In this document: positions 16,249-24,958 of the stretch, in pieces
How the letters are laid out: the number at the start of each line of letters is the position of its first letter
How positions within the stretch are numbered: the stretch's first letter is position 1
Source of the DNA: JAGNLA01 sp964639885
Lineage (GTDB): Bacteria > Caldisericota > Caldisericia > JAAYUI01
NCBI GenBank assembly: GCA_964639885.1
Contig: CAZXEH010000019.1
Coordinates: 1-37,757 of the forward strand
DNA length: 37,757 nt
Direction: 5' to 3'
Made by a program: the position numbers and the translations under genes
The notes under the pieces: generated by a model
What the model was told of the DNA's origin: nothing
Seen by the model: the letters and a program-made list of their open reading frames with translations, nothing else
The model's database searches: none

Positions 16249-16277
16249 AAAAACGCCCTCTTTTGGGAGGGCGTTTT
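16248..16277 (-). terminator. Rho-independent terminator of tlpA-like copy C
   Basis: An 11-bp stem (16250-16260 AAAACGCCCTC with 16267-16277) with a 6-nt loop is followed by six T on the minus strand. Its inner arm and T run match the terminator behind copy A. Confidence 0.9.
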
Positions 16278-16297
16278 GAAGAGTCAGTTAAGTTAGT

Positions 16298-17074
16298 TTA
16301 TTCCTGAATCTTGAGGTATTCTTTGACCTTTTCTTCAAGATCCTTTACCTTGCCTTCGTCGAAGCCGACGTGCTGGTAATAAATCTTGTGGTCCTTTGTG
16401 ATGAGGATTGTTCTTGGAATTGAGGTTACACCAAGAGCCTTTGACATTTCGCGTGTTCCGTCAACCGGCACCGGGTATGAGAGATAGATGTCGCCCTCTG
16501 CCTTTTCGTATTCGCCAAGCTTCTTCCAGGATTCGTTCATCCTCTTGTCGTATTCGAGAATTTCCTGAATCTTGCCTTCGGTGTTCATGTCGTCCGGGTC
16601 AATTGTTGTTCCGAGCACCCTGAGACCTTTGTCGTGGTACTTTCTGTACATTACTTCGAGGTATGGAAGCTCAGCCTTGCATGGTTCGCACCATACTGCC
16701 CAGAAATCGAGAATGAGGGCTTCTGCGCCTTCTTCTTCCATGTACTTCCAAAGTGATGATTCTGCACCGGCTGAAACCGGGTGAATCTTGAACGGAAGGT
16801 CTGGAACTTCGTCGCCGACTTTGAGCTTGACGCTTGATTCCATGCCTGGAACCACAAGTTCGTCTTCCGGCTGTTCTGCGCCGGTGTTTGCGTTTGTTGT
16901 TCCATTGTCTTCCGGTGGCTTCTGCTGCCCGTTATCTGCTGGTGGCTGCTGTTCGCCATTGGTTTCTGGTGGTTTCTGCTCTCCGCCGTTATCACCGCAA
17001 GCTGCAAGTGCGAATGTGAGCGAGGCCATCATTATGATCGCCAGGAACATCGACATAAATTTCTTCATTGTCAT
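16298..17074 (-). CDS. TlpA-like thioredoxin lipoprotein (array copy C)
   Basis: Exported thiol-disulfide oxidoreductase of 258 residues with start ATG 17074 and AAGGAGG 5 nt upstream. The lipobox is LAAC (C26). A low-complexity linker of about 50 residues has repeats of the type KPPETNGEQQPPADNG and probably spans the wall or distances the domain from the membrane. The TlpA domain has FWAVWCEPCK (C129, C132), the family's long helical insert and TSIPRT. It is nearly identical to copy A except for the linker, so the two arose by recent duplication or are homogenised by gene conversion. A TTGACT/TACATT promoter lies upstream. Confidence 0.92.
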   Translation of the reverse strand: MTMKKFMSMFLAIIMMASLTFALAACGDNGGEQKPPETNGEQQPPADNGQQKPPEDNGTTNANTGAEQPEDELVVPGMESSVKLKVGDEVPDLPFKIHPVSAGAESSLWKYMEEEGAEALILDFWAVWCEPCKAELPYLEVMYRKYHDKGLRVLGTTIDPDDMNTEGKIQEILEYDKRMNESWKKLGEYEKAEGDIYLSYPVPVDGTREMSKALGVTSIPRTILITKDHKIYYQHVGFDEGKVKDLEEKVKEYLKIQE

Positions 17075-17098
17075 CACGTCCTCCTTGTCAATGTTTTC

Positions 17099-17126
17099 AA
17101 TGTACATTGCTTTTGTTTCCAGTCAA
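17099..17126 (-). promoter_or_regulatory. Putative sigma70-type promoter of tlpA-like copy C
   Basis: The minus strand shows TTGACT (17121-17126), a 16-bp spacer and TACATT (17099-17104), about 25 nt before the chosen ATG. The -10 matches only four of six consensus bases. Confidence 0.4.
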
Positions 17127-17265
17127 CTTCTTTTTGACACAACCCTTTAATGTTTTCGGTTTTTTTCGCCTTGTCTTTTTCATAAGCCTAAACAACACAA
17201 ATCCTCCATTGGGTTGTTGACTGCGGTGAATGGCAGGTTAAACCTTTTCTTCATGCCTGTTCAAG

Positions 17266-17293
17266 TTGACAACGATTGAATCAATGTTATGAT
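17266..17293 (+). promoter_or_regulatory. Sigma70-type promoter of the roadblock-mglA pair
   Basis: TTGACA (17266-17271) is a perfect -35, followed after 16 bp by TATGAT (17288-17293). The ATG lies 29 nt further with AAGGAG between. Confidence 0.65.
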
Positions 17294-17322
17294 TAGTACA
17301 GCAAAAGAAGGAGAGTAAAACC

Positions 17323-17799
17323 ATGGCAGACAGACTCACCAACCTGGTCATATCTGAGAACGAACTCAGGGAGATAGATGAATATCTCGCCAAAACGCTC
17401 ATAGATTCACAAGCAAAACACATTTTCCTTGTAGACAAGTCAGGGCAGCTCATCAGCAAGCATGGGCCAGCCACAAGGCAGTCGGCTTCAGCAATCGCTG
17501 CACTCTCAGCCGGCGTTTATGCTGCAACAAACGAACTTGCCAGACAAATTGGCGAATCCGAGTTCACAATCACCTTCCACCAGGGTTCCGAGAACAACAT
17601 CCACATTTCATTGCTCTCACCCGAAGCACTTCTGATCATGATCTTTGACAACCGTGCACCAATCGGAGCCATCAGGTTCTGGGCAAAGAAGATTTCATCG
17701 GCGCTCGAGCCGGTAATGGAGAGAATGGCCCAGCAGGTTCCAACAGAGTTCGGAGGGGAAGATTTCGACACAGACATCAACCTCGACAACATCCTCTAG
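17323..17799 (+). CDS. Roadblock/LC7 domain protein (MglB-like)
   Basis: Probable partner and GTPase-activating protein of the MglA-like GTPase encoded 18 nt downstream. The 158 residues contain one roadblock/LC7 domain: the strand KHIFLVDKSGQLISKHGP, the helix SASAIAALSAGVYAATNEL, then FHQGSENNIHISLLSPEALL and a final helix (WAKKISSALEPVMERM). The acidic tail (EDFDTDINLDNIL) is reminiscent of the C-terminal extensions of MglB proteins. The ATG at 17323 has AAGGAG 9-10 nt upstream, and a good promoter precedes it. In Myxococcus and Thermus such pairs set cell polarity; the role here is inferred. Confidence 0.88.
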   Translation: MADRLTNLVISENELREIDEYLAKTLIDSQAKHIFLVDKSGQLISKHGPATRQSASAIAALSAGVYAATNELARQIGESEFTITFHQGSENNIHISLLSPEALLIMIFDNRAPIGAIRFWAKKISSALEPVMERMAQQVPTEFGGEDFDTDINLDNIL

Positions 17800-17817
17800 G
17801 TCTTGGGGGCTCGATAG

Positions 17818-18399
17818 ATGGCGCTTGTAAACTTCGCAACAAAAGAAATTAATGTAAAGATTGTCTACTACGGCCCGGCACTTTCGGGAAAGACGACAAA
17901 TCTGCAGATAATTTATGACCTTGTCCCGGCAGAGGTGAAGGGTCAGTTCACATCGATTGCTACAGCAACAGAGAGAACCCTTTTCTTTGACTTCCTTCCT
18001 CTTGACCTCGGTGAAGTCAGGGGCTTCCAGCTCAGACTCGGTGTTTATACAGTTCCGGGTCAGGCAATCTATGGCCTTACAAGAAAATCAATCCTGAAGT
18101 CAGTTGATGCGGTTGTTTTTGTCGCTGATTCTGATCCAGATAAGCTAGAAGCAAACATCGACAACTACCAGGACATGTGCGACAACCTAAGGGAATACGG
18201 TATGGATCTCGACCGTGTGCCAATCATTCTCCAGTACAACAAGCGTGATCTCCCTAATGCCATTCCGCTTGAAGTCCTCCAGGACACACTCAATCCCGAA
18301 AACAAGTACATCTACTTTGAAGCCGTTGCAACGGAAGGCATCGGAGTCAGGGAAACCCTGAAGCAAATCACAAAGATGGCCGTTTCTAAGATTCACTAG
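17818..18399 (+). CDS. mglA: MglA-like small Ras-type GTPase
   Basis: Cytoplasmic GTP-binding switch of 193 residues. The N-terminus MALVNFATKEINVKIVYYGP and P-loop GPALSGKTT (19-27) are hallmarks of bacterial MglA, followed by the family's TVPGQAIYG segment in place of the canonical switch II, VVFVADSD, and the guanine-specificity motif YNKRDLP. Length fits MglA (about 195). Together with the roadblock protein it forms a two-gene operon with its own promoter and terminator. In characterised bacteria MglA controls polarity, gliding or type IV pilus use. No motility gene is in this window, so the output is unknown. Confidence 0.92.
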   Translation: MALVNFATKEINVKIVYYGPALSGKTTNLQIIYDLVPAEVKGQFTSIATATERTLFFDFLPLDLGEVRGFQLRLGVYTVPGQAIYGLTRKSILKSVDAVVFVADSDPDKLEANIDNYQDMCDNLREYGMDLDRVPIILQYNKRDLPNAIPLEVLQDTLNPENKYIYFEAVATEGIGVRETLKQITKMAVSKIH

Positions 18400-18417
18400 A
18401 CAACAGAACCAACAAAA

Positions 18418-18446
18418 AAGCCTCCCTTTAAGGGAGACTTTTTCTT
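18418..18446 (+). terminator. Terminator between mglA and the converging nitroreductase
   Basis: The stem AAGCCTCCC with GGGAGACTT (one A-C mismatch, loop TTTAA) is followed by TTTTTCTT on the plus strand. Its A-rich left side may serve the converging gene as well. Confidence 0.75.
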
Positions 18447-19149
18447 ATTTCGGCCATCCGACCGGAGCCATGTATATGGGGAATTCCAGCTCGGAAGAGA
18501 TTCCAAGAAACTCGGTCACAAGATCATCCATGTAGGCTGCAACGTTGCATGATCCAAGCCCGACATCCTCACAGGCTAGCTGGAGCTGGGCACCAACATG
18601 ACCGGCATCGAGGAACATGTATCTGTAGCCGCGAAGCCCATAAGTGCTTGTCATTCTTGGTGTAACAGCAGTCCAGATAAAACAGACTGAGCAGTCAGCC
18701 GTCATTTTCTGGTTGAAGCTGGCAGCAAGTATCTCCGCCGAAAGGTCACCTGATCTTATAAGCCCGAGTGTGATGGCTTCCGGATCGTAGAGATAGAGAC
18801 CCTGTTTCAAGCCATCCACCCTGTTGGCAACAATGTAGGTGTTGAAGCAATGTCTGTTTCCTGCGGAGGCAACAGCCCTCATCTTCATTGCGCCTCTTTC
18901 GCCGGTAATGCCTTGCACTGACCACAGCAGGTATGAGAGGGTTTCCATTGTTATGGCCCTGTCGTCGAAAAGCCTTTTTGATCTGCGTTTTGCGATGAGT
19001 TTCGCAAGCTCGGAGTCTTGTTTGTGTTCCGGCAGGGTGATTTTCGAAAGCACTTCCCTGTCAGGAGCCTTTCCTTCATCGATTGCGCCTGATCCACCGG
19101 CTTTTGTGTACGATGAAACCTTGATGAATTCCATTCCTTCGTTTGTCAT
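18445..19149 (-). CDS. SagB-type nitroreductase family oxidoreductase
   Basis: FMN-dependent oxidoreductase of 234 residues. It shows RRSKRLFDDRAITMETLSYL, the nitroreductase N-terminal FMN-binding signature, SAGNRHCFNTYIV, the helix RYMFLDAGHVGAQLQLACED and a C-terminal PIYMAPVGWP loop. This layout is that of stand-alone SagB/ThcOx-like dehydrogenases. SagB proper oxidises azolines in thiazole/oxazole peptide pathways, but no cyclodehydratase, precursor or exporter is adjacent, so a general redox role is more likely. The start ATG is preceded by AAGGTG. It ends against mglA in convergent orientation and diverges from the large surface protein gene. Confidence 0.85.
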   Translation of the reverse strand: MTNEGMEFIKVSSYTKAGGSGAIDEGKAPDREVLSKITLPEHKQDSELAKLIAKRRSKRLFDDRAITMETLSYLLWSVQGITGERGAMKMRAVASAGNRHCFNTYIVANRVDGLKQGLYLYDPEAITLGLIRSGDLSAEILAASFNQKMTADCSVCFIWTAVTPRMTSTYGLRGYRYMFLDAGHVGAQLQLACEDVGLGSCNVAAYMDDLVTEFLGISSELEFPIYMAPVGWPK

Positions 19150-19244
19150 TTTTCACCTTCCGCATCCATGTTAAGCATTTTTTTGAACTTTGGAACAAAC
19201 CTTCTGGTATTGTTATCAAATACTCAAACATGGAGGATGTGTCC

Positions 19245-22187
19245 ATGAAAACACTGAAGACAATGGTAGCAATTCTGATGGCGCTCTCGGTACTGGGAAT
19301 AATTCCGGCAAAGATTGCGCAGAAACCGGCAATGGCAGCAAGCACACTGGTTGTCATCTCGACTCCGGCAGTGCTGACTGCAGGCGTTGCCACAGAGCTG
19401 ATGGAAGGCGGAGCGCCACTACAGCTGAGGGTGACTGATGCAAACGGAAATCCAGTCGATCTGACAAGGGCTTCCGATGGGACGAGAATCGACAACAAAA
19501 TTGTCTGGAACAACTGTTTCACCGATCCGCATCCTGACAATGTTCAGCTTTATGGCTACAACGCCCAGCTTCCCCGGTATTATTGGACAAGAACCGATCT
19601 TCACAATGACGATGGCACCGAAACCTGCAACAGAATCCTTTTTGGCAAGGACATAATCGAAATCGACTTCTCGCAGGCTGCAAACGGCATCTACTCCTTC
19701 AAGGGGTTCGTAGCCAATGATGCCGGCGATCTGGTCATAAGGGTCGTTACTCCTGACAGGCGTGTGGCTGGTTCGATCAAGATTCCGGTCAAACTCCCAC
19801 AGGTAACCTACACAATCAGAAACATCGATGACCCCGAAGCAAAGGTTTTTGACTCGCCAGGTGATCCTGATTTTATCATGACCGCTGGCGACAACAGGGT
19901 CTATAACGTGAAAGTAACCTGCTATGATGCCAATGGCAACATCATCAAAGGCGTAACCCAGGGTGTGAGTCTGTGCAGTGGAATGCAGAGGACAGCAAGG
20001 TTCACACCGTTCATCACCAGGCCAGCCAACTACGAATGGTCGACAAAGCCAGAACAGAACTGGACACAGAGCGTTTACGGCAGCGGAACCAACTATTATC
20101 TGTTAAACACCGGCGCAAGATATGATCTCCATATCGGACTTGACCTCAACAACAACGGCCAGCTAGAGTGGACGAATAAGGAGCTGTTCAAGTTCAGCCC
20201 ACAGTTTGTCTACGACGTGACCAACAAGAAGTGGACATCATATTACACCTACTACAACACCATCAACTACATGTACACCGACGGAACCTTTGACACAAAC
20301 CCGTTCTTTGACCTCCCGCCGACAGATCATGGCGGATGGGGCCTTGGATCGATATACAACAAGCCGTACTTTGACGGATGGCTGTTTGCAAACTTCGATG
20401 AAAACCCAAGGATTGACTACAGGGATTCACTCAATCTTGACGTGAAGGGCCAGACATCGTTCTACATCTTTGCAGAAGATGCCTGCTTCCTTGGTGGACT
20501 CGTCGGCAACAGCTACCTTGGCGAATACGACATCGCAGGAAGACCGCCACTGGACAAGAACTCACCAAAGAGAATCTCAACCCGTTACAGAGGTGATGGT
20601 GTCTACTTCCTCGACTTCGATGCCGTCCCACAGAACCTCGCAAAGATCGCACCGCCAACAATCAAGTTCCTCTGGGCTGAAACCAGAGAGGAGATTGGCA
20701 AGCAGTATCTGAACCCGAACAACTATGACCTTGTCTACTCGGTTGCAAACCATGTTGTGGCTGTTGTTTCACCGGCTGATTCAAGAGACCTTCCAATGCG
20801 CTCGGATGGTCAGGTTGGATTGGTTGGAAACCAGCATGAGGCAGCAATCTACGGCAGACTCGACTACAATGACACATACAATGACACTGAGACCACGATC
20901 CACTTCACGCCAACCGGCACCGGCCTCGAAACCATCGAGGTCAGATGGATTGTCAAAAACAAACTGTTCTCGTACGGAACCGACGGCTCACCGTACAACT
21001 ATGAATTCCAGAAGCTCATGTGGATGGACGTCTACAAGGGTCTTGAAGTGACGGTCGACTGGGATCAGCAGCCACAGGTTGGCATCCCGTCAACGGCAAA
21101 CCTGATCTGCAAGATCATGGGCACTTCCGAACCGGTTCCTGAAGCTGTAGTAAAAATCAAAGGCGGTGGCCTTGATACGTCAGCAACGACCGATTACAAG
21201 GGTGTTGCAAAGGTGCAATGCAACTTTACAGAAGAAGGCACTGTTGATGTGACGGTTGTCAAGACTGGTTACAAGGAAGGCTACACAACCTTCAAGGTTG
21301 GCAAGGACAACATCCCCCCCGCACTCGACATCGACAGGCTGCCAGACGTGACCAAGGAAGAAACCGTTATCATCACAGGCACCACCGAACCAAACGCCTA
21401 CGTCATGGTTGGCGGGCAGACTGCACCGGTTGACCCAAGCGGAAGATTCAGAATCCTCGTCAAGCTCGTTCTTGGCAAGAACCTGATCAAAGTTGTTTCA
21501 ACCGATGACGCCGGAAACAAGACAGAGAAGACCGTTTCAATCGAGATGGACAATGTTCCACCGGTAATCATGATCGATGCAATTCCCGAGCTTGTTGACC
21601 AGATGGATGCGAGAGTGACAGGCAGGGTCGAACCCGGTTCAAGAGTGATGATCAACCAGGTTGAAGCAACTGTTGTCAACGACGTGTTTGAAGCTGAAGT
21701 GCCGGTCATTATTGGCAAGAATACTGTCACAATTATAGCAACCGACAAGGTCGGCAACACTGCACAGACAAAGATTGATGTTGTAAACTGGCATCAGACC
21801 AACATGCAGATGCTTGTTGGAAACAGGGCGATGATTGTTGATGGCGTGATTTCTGAACTCACAGAACCGCCGTACATTTCAGGTGGAAGAACCATGGTTC
21901 CGATCAGGGCAATCTCCGAGGCTTTCAAGGCGAAGGTTGAATGGCTGCCGGAAGACAAGAGCGTTTCGATAACCCTCAACGATGGCAGGGGAATGGTCTT
22001 CATTCTCATGCGCGTAGGTTCCAAAACAGCCTATGTAAATCAGGAACCGGTCAGTCTCGATGCTCCGCCGGAAATCAAGAACGGAAAGACCTTTGTTCCA
22101 CTCCGTTTCATCGCCGAGAACTTCGGCGCAAGCGTCACTTTCAAAGCTGAAGACAAGTCAATACTTATAACTCGCAAGTCTTACTAG
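19245..22187 (+). CDS. Large exported Ig/stalk-domain surface protein
   Basis: Exported protein of 980 residues, start ATG 19245 with GGAGG 8 nt upstream; the signal peptide ends near MAAST. Most of residues 30-610 are beta-rich and unrecognised, with Asp/Asn-rich turns such as LDLNNNGQLEW that look calcium-binding. Residues about 617-690 resemble a carboxypeptidase-regulatory domain (VPEAVVKIKGGG, TDYKGVAKV). Two homologous bacterial Ig-like repeats follow (about 690-772 and 770-848; shared pattern G-TEP-A-V..G-N-I-V-TDDAGN). The C-terminus (852-979) is a pair of copper amine oxidase N-like stalk modules with TMVPIRAISEAFKA and FVPLRFIAENFGA. No catalytic motif is seen. A terminator follows. 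It is likely a cell-surface structural or adhesion protein. Confidence 0.88.
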   Translation: MKTLKTMVAILMALSVLGIIPAKIAQKPAMAASTLVVISTPAVLTAGVATELMEGGAPLQLRVTDANGNPVDLTRASDGTRIDNKIVWNNCFTDPHPDNVQLYGYNAQLPRYYWTRTDLHNDDGTETCNRILFGKDIIEIDFSQAANGIYSFKGFVANDAGDLVIRVVTPDRRVAGSIKIPVKLPQVTYTIRNIDDPEAKVFDSPGDPDFIMTAGDNRVYNVKVTCYDANGNIIKGVTQGVSLCSGMQRTARFTPFITRPANYEWSTKPEQNWTQSVYGSGTNYYLLNTGARYDLHIGLDLNNNGQLEWTNKELFKFSPQFVYDVTNKKWTSYYTYYNTINYMYTDGTFDTNPFFDLPPTDHGGWGLGSIYNKPYFDGWLFANFDENPRIDYRDSLNLDVKGQTSFYIFAEDACFLGGLVGNSYLGEYDIAGRPPLDKNSPKRISTRYRGDGVYFLDFDAVPQNLAKIAPPTIKFLWAETREEIGKQYLNPNNYDLVYSVANHVVAVVSPADSRDLPMRSDGQVGLVGNQHEAAIYGRLDYNDTYNDTETTIHFTPTGTGLETIEVRWIVKNKLFSYGTDGSPYNYEFQKLMWMDVYKGLEVTVDWDQQPQVGIPSTANLICKIMGTSEPVPEAVVKIKGGGLDTSATTDYKGVAKVQCNFTEEGTVDVTVVKTGYKEGYTTFKVGKDNIPPALDIDRLPDVTKEETVIITGTTEPNAYVMVGGQTAPVDPSGRFRILVKLVLGKNLIKVVSTDDAGNKTEKTVSIEMDNVPPVIMIDAIPELVDQMDARVTGRVEPGSRVMINQVEATVVNDVFEAEVPVIIGKNTVTIIATDKVGNTAQTKIDVVNWHQTNMQMLVGNRAMIVDGVISELTEPPYISGGRTMVPIRAISEAFKAKVEWLPEDKSVSITLNDGRGMVFILMRVGSKTAYVNQEPVSLDAPPEIKNGKTFVPLRFIAENFGASVTFKAEDKSILITRKSY

Positions 22188-22198
22188 TGCGACACTCC

Positions 22199-22236
22199 AA
22201 ATCCCCGTCGGTCTTGAGCCGGCGGGGATTTTTTAT
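22199..22236 (+). terminator. Terminator between the two large exported-protein genes
   Basis: The stem AATCCCCGTCGG (22199-22210) pairs with 22219-22230, with one G-T wobble, and is followed by an unbroken T run. It lies 12 nt after the upstream stop and 5 nt before the next start codon. Confidence 0.9.
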
Positions 22237-22240
22237 TAAA

Positions 22241-24958
22241 ATGAATAGGATGCGGTCAAAACAACTACTTGCAATCGTAGCAGCGATAGTGCTGGCAGCT
22301 GCTGCTTTACCCGGAAGAACCGCTGGACAGGAAAAGGTGACCTGGCTGGTTATTGCAGCACCAAACTGTGATACGGCCGTTTCTGATTTGGTTAAGCACC
22401 GTCAAAATCAGGGTGAATCAGTAAAAGTCGTTAAGGTTAATGACATCATAAGTCAATCCGGCTTGCCGAAAAACACTCCTTCATACAAAAAAATCTGGGA
22501 CTACTTAAACAACAACTACAAGGAAATGGAGCTTGATTATTGTTTGTTGGTTGGCAACGACACCGACATCCCAATGCCCAAGCTTTACCCGGCAGACAAC
22601 CAGGACAACTATTCACCTACCGATCCGCATCCGCTTTATTCAGACTTTTATTATCAATGCCTGGGTATCGACTGGGACAAGGACAAGGATGGCAGGTTGG
22701 GTGAACCAAAAAATGACTCTATGGTTATCAATCCAACAATATCTGTTGGTCGAATCCCTTTCTCCGAACCAGTCCTCATCGACAGGATTTGCCAGGCAAT
22801 CGTTGGCTATGACACCTCGCCATACAGAAGATCGATTGTGCAAGCCGGTTCAATGTACCTTTACGACAAAGAGCTTGGAGATCCTTACAGCACTTTCACA
22901 GATGGTTCCGACATGATGGAAAAAATTTGGGATGATGTTCTTTTGAGGGCAAAATTCTTAAGAAAAACGCTCTATGAAGAAGATGGCTTACGACCAACGA
23001 GCAAGCCTTTGCCAAAACATGACAGGTCACTGGACTCTCAGAATCTAATCGACATGATCACCAATCAGGATTTCGGCATGCTCAACATCCTTGCCCACGG
23101 AGAAACTGACCGTGTCAACCGCAAGGTCTGGTACAACGACGAGAACAACAACGGAATACCCGACAAAAATGAAATAAAGATGCCTGAGCTGCTCTCGGCA
23201 GACCAGATCATTGGCAAAACTGTCAGAACATCAGTGGTTATCTCGACTGCCTGTTCAACCGGCAACATCTCTGGAGGAACCGAATCACTGGGAACTGCTT
23301 TCATGAGGCAGGGTGCAAGCGCTTTCATCGGCGCAACAGCAATGAACTACTTCACGCCATCATGGAAGGAACCGGAAGACGGTGGAAACCAGACAATCAC
23401 ATACAACCTCACAAAACACTATTGCAACGGCGAGTCGCTTGGATGGTCTTTGGCAAGAACCATGAAAGAGTTCTATAGTTCATTTTCCACCAGGCAGCAG
23501 TGGGCTGACAAATGGGCGCAGAACGTCTACTCGTTCATGTTGCTTGGCGACCCGGCCATGAGGCTTGAACCGATCCAGCCGAAGATGAACATGCCAATGA
23601 GCTTTGACCCTCCCTCACTGACGATTCCCGCCGGTGAAAAGGATCAGGTCAAACTCAGCTTTGGCATACAGTCATCAAGAAACGAACTTAACCTGTCGTT
23701 CAAGGCAAATTCAGCCTTTTCAGTTACGTTTTCGGTCATAACCCCACTCCCCGGCCAAACGGTGAACGTGATTGTTTCTGTTCCCAGATCGATGATCCCC
23801 GGCAACTATGAAATCGAGATTTCATGCGATTCCTCCTCTCACAAGGGCAAATCATCTTTTGGTGTCAAGGTATTACCTCCCGAGTCTGGGCCGACAGAAA
23901 TCGTCATGCAGCCAGAATATGTCTACGCCGCCCCCAAACAGGAATTCTGGGTGGACATCATCATCAAACCTACCCAGCCCGTCCGGTCGATGAGTGGAAA
24001 AATATTCTATGACTCGACTCTGCTTGAGCTTGTAGACAAAAGACTTGGTGACTTTGCCACGTTTGACTATCTTTGCCCAGAATGGCAGGTGGTTGACCTT
24101 CCTTACCAGAACCAGATTTCGTTCTCATTTTTCAGAAACAGCGGAGTTGGAGCCACAAGTACGGATGTGGCAATTTCATTGTGTTTCAGGGGGAAAAAGG
24201 AGTCGGCGTCCGACATTTATGGACTCTCCTTTGACATAAAGACGCCAGCCAACAAAAGCCAAATAATCACAGGCAATCCTGCTACGAGGGTCAAGGTTCA
24301 CCCACAAGGATTGTCGTTATCTGTGAGTTCAAAACCAAACCCTGGCAATGACAGACAGGCAACCATTTACGGCACAACCACGCCAAACCAGCAACTGACA
24401 ATTGATGGGCAGCTTGTGACCATTGCATCAGATGGGAAATTCTCCAAAACTGTCAATCTCACCCGCTTCAAAAATGATTTCATTGTAATGGTCAACAACC
24501 AGAGCGTGAACCCAGTCGATGGAGCTTTAGTTCTGGACAGGGTGGTCATTGTCAGGAAACTGGTGATCTGGCCTTTACGAAAAGAGCTTGCGTTTGTTAT
24601 CGGAAGTAAAAATGTCTGGAACAACGGCAACTGCTCGGACAAGCTGAACAGTGAACCATTAATGATCAGTGGGTCAACGATGGTTCCGTGGCGATATATT
24701 TCGGAACAACTGGGTTTTACCGTCGGTTACGACGCAGTAACAAAAAAGATTACAGCAAACAAAAACGGGACATCGATTGTCATGACTGTTGGCCAAAAGA
24801 ACGCCTCAGTTAACGGAAAGCAGATGACGATGCAGGTTCCACCAACAGTTAGAAACGGCACAACCTATGTTCCTCTAAGATTCGTCGGTGATTCCATCAA
24901 CGCTGGAATCAAGTGGCTGCCTGAATCAAAGACAGCCGTGATCTTCAGCCCAAAGTGA
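22241..24958 (+). CDS. Gingipain-like C25 cysteine peptidase with cohesin-like and stalk domains
   Basis: Exported cysteine peptidase of 905 residues (ATG 22241; ATG 22250 is an alternative; neither has a clear ribosome binding site). A signal peptide (KQLLAIVAAIVLAAAALP) leads into a C25 caspase-like domain: strand TWLVIAAPNCD, LDYCLLVGNDTDIPMP, catalytic H286 in ILAHGETD and C338 in ISTACSTGN. Residues about 465-550 form a beta sandwich. Residues about 558-700 look cohesin-like (EFWVDIIIKPTQPVRSMSGK, FYDSTLLELVD). An Ig-like unit (about 705-770) and two stalk modules (MVPWRYISEQLGF, YVPLRFVGDSINA) end the protein. The last part repeats the C-terminal architecture of the preceding surface protein. 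It converges on the nucleotidyltransferase gene across an artefactual gap. Confidence 0.9.
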   Translation: MNRMRSKQLLAIVAAIVLAAAALPGRTAGQEKVTWLVIAAPNCDTAVSDLVKHRQNQGESVKVVKVNDIISQSGLPKNTPSYKKIWDYLNNNYKEMELDYCLLVGNDTDIPMPKLYPADNQDNYSPTDPHPLYSDFYYQCLGIDWDKDKDGRLGEPKNDSMVINPTISVGRIPFSEPVLIDRICQAIVGYDTSPYRRSIVQAGSMYLYDKELGDPYSTFTDGSDMMEKIWDDVLLRAKFLRKTLYEEDGLRPTSKPLPKHDRSLDSQNLIDMITNQDFGMLNILAHGETDRVNRKVWYNDENNNGIPDKNEIKMPELLSADQIIGKTVRTSVVISTACSTGNISGGTESLGTAFMRQGASAFIGATAMNYFTPSWKEPEDGGNQTITYNLTKHYCNGESLGWSLARTMKEFYSSFSTRQQWADKWAQNVYSFMLLGDPAMRLEPIQPKMNMPMSFDPPSLTIPAGEKDQVKLSFGIQSSRNELNLSFKANSAFSVTFSVITPLPGQTVNVIVSVPRSMIPGNYEIEISCDSSSHKGKSSFGVKVLPPESGPTEIVMQPEYVYAAPKQEFWVDIIIKPTQPVRSMSGKIFYDSTLLELVDKRLGDFATFDYLCPEWQVVDLPYQNQISFSFFRNSGVGATSTDVAISLCFRGKKESASDIYGLSFDIKTPANKSQIITGNPATRVKVHPQGLSLSVSSKPNPGNDRQATIYGTTTPNQQLTIDGQLVTIASDGKFSKTVNLTRFKNDFIVMVNNQSVNPVDGALVLDRVVIVRKLVIWPLRKELAFVIGSKNVWNNGNCSDKLNSEPLMISGSTMVPWRYISEQLGFTVGYDAVTKKITANKNGTSIVMTVGQKNASVNGKQMTMQVPPTVRNGTTYVPLRFVGDSINAGIKWLPESKTAVIFSPK

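Noticed and set aside
18445..19149. Thiazole/oxazole-modified peptide (TOMM) cluster suggested by the SagB-like enzyme
   Set aside because: No cyclodehydratase, precursor peptide or dedicated exporter is adjacent; stand-alone SagB-like nitroreductases are common.
19183..19219. Promoter for the 980-residue surface protein (TTGAAC, with TATTGT or an extended TATCAA)
   Set aside because: Spacers are 19 or 25 bp and the -10 boxes are weak, so no single promoter can be supported.
22214..22250. Promoter and leaderless start for the C25 peptidase gene within the terminator T run
   Set aside because: The TATTAA box lies 1-10 nt from the candidate ATGs and the nearest -35-like TTGAGC is only 14 bp away; this is too weak to call.
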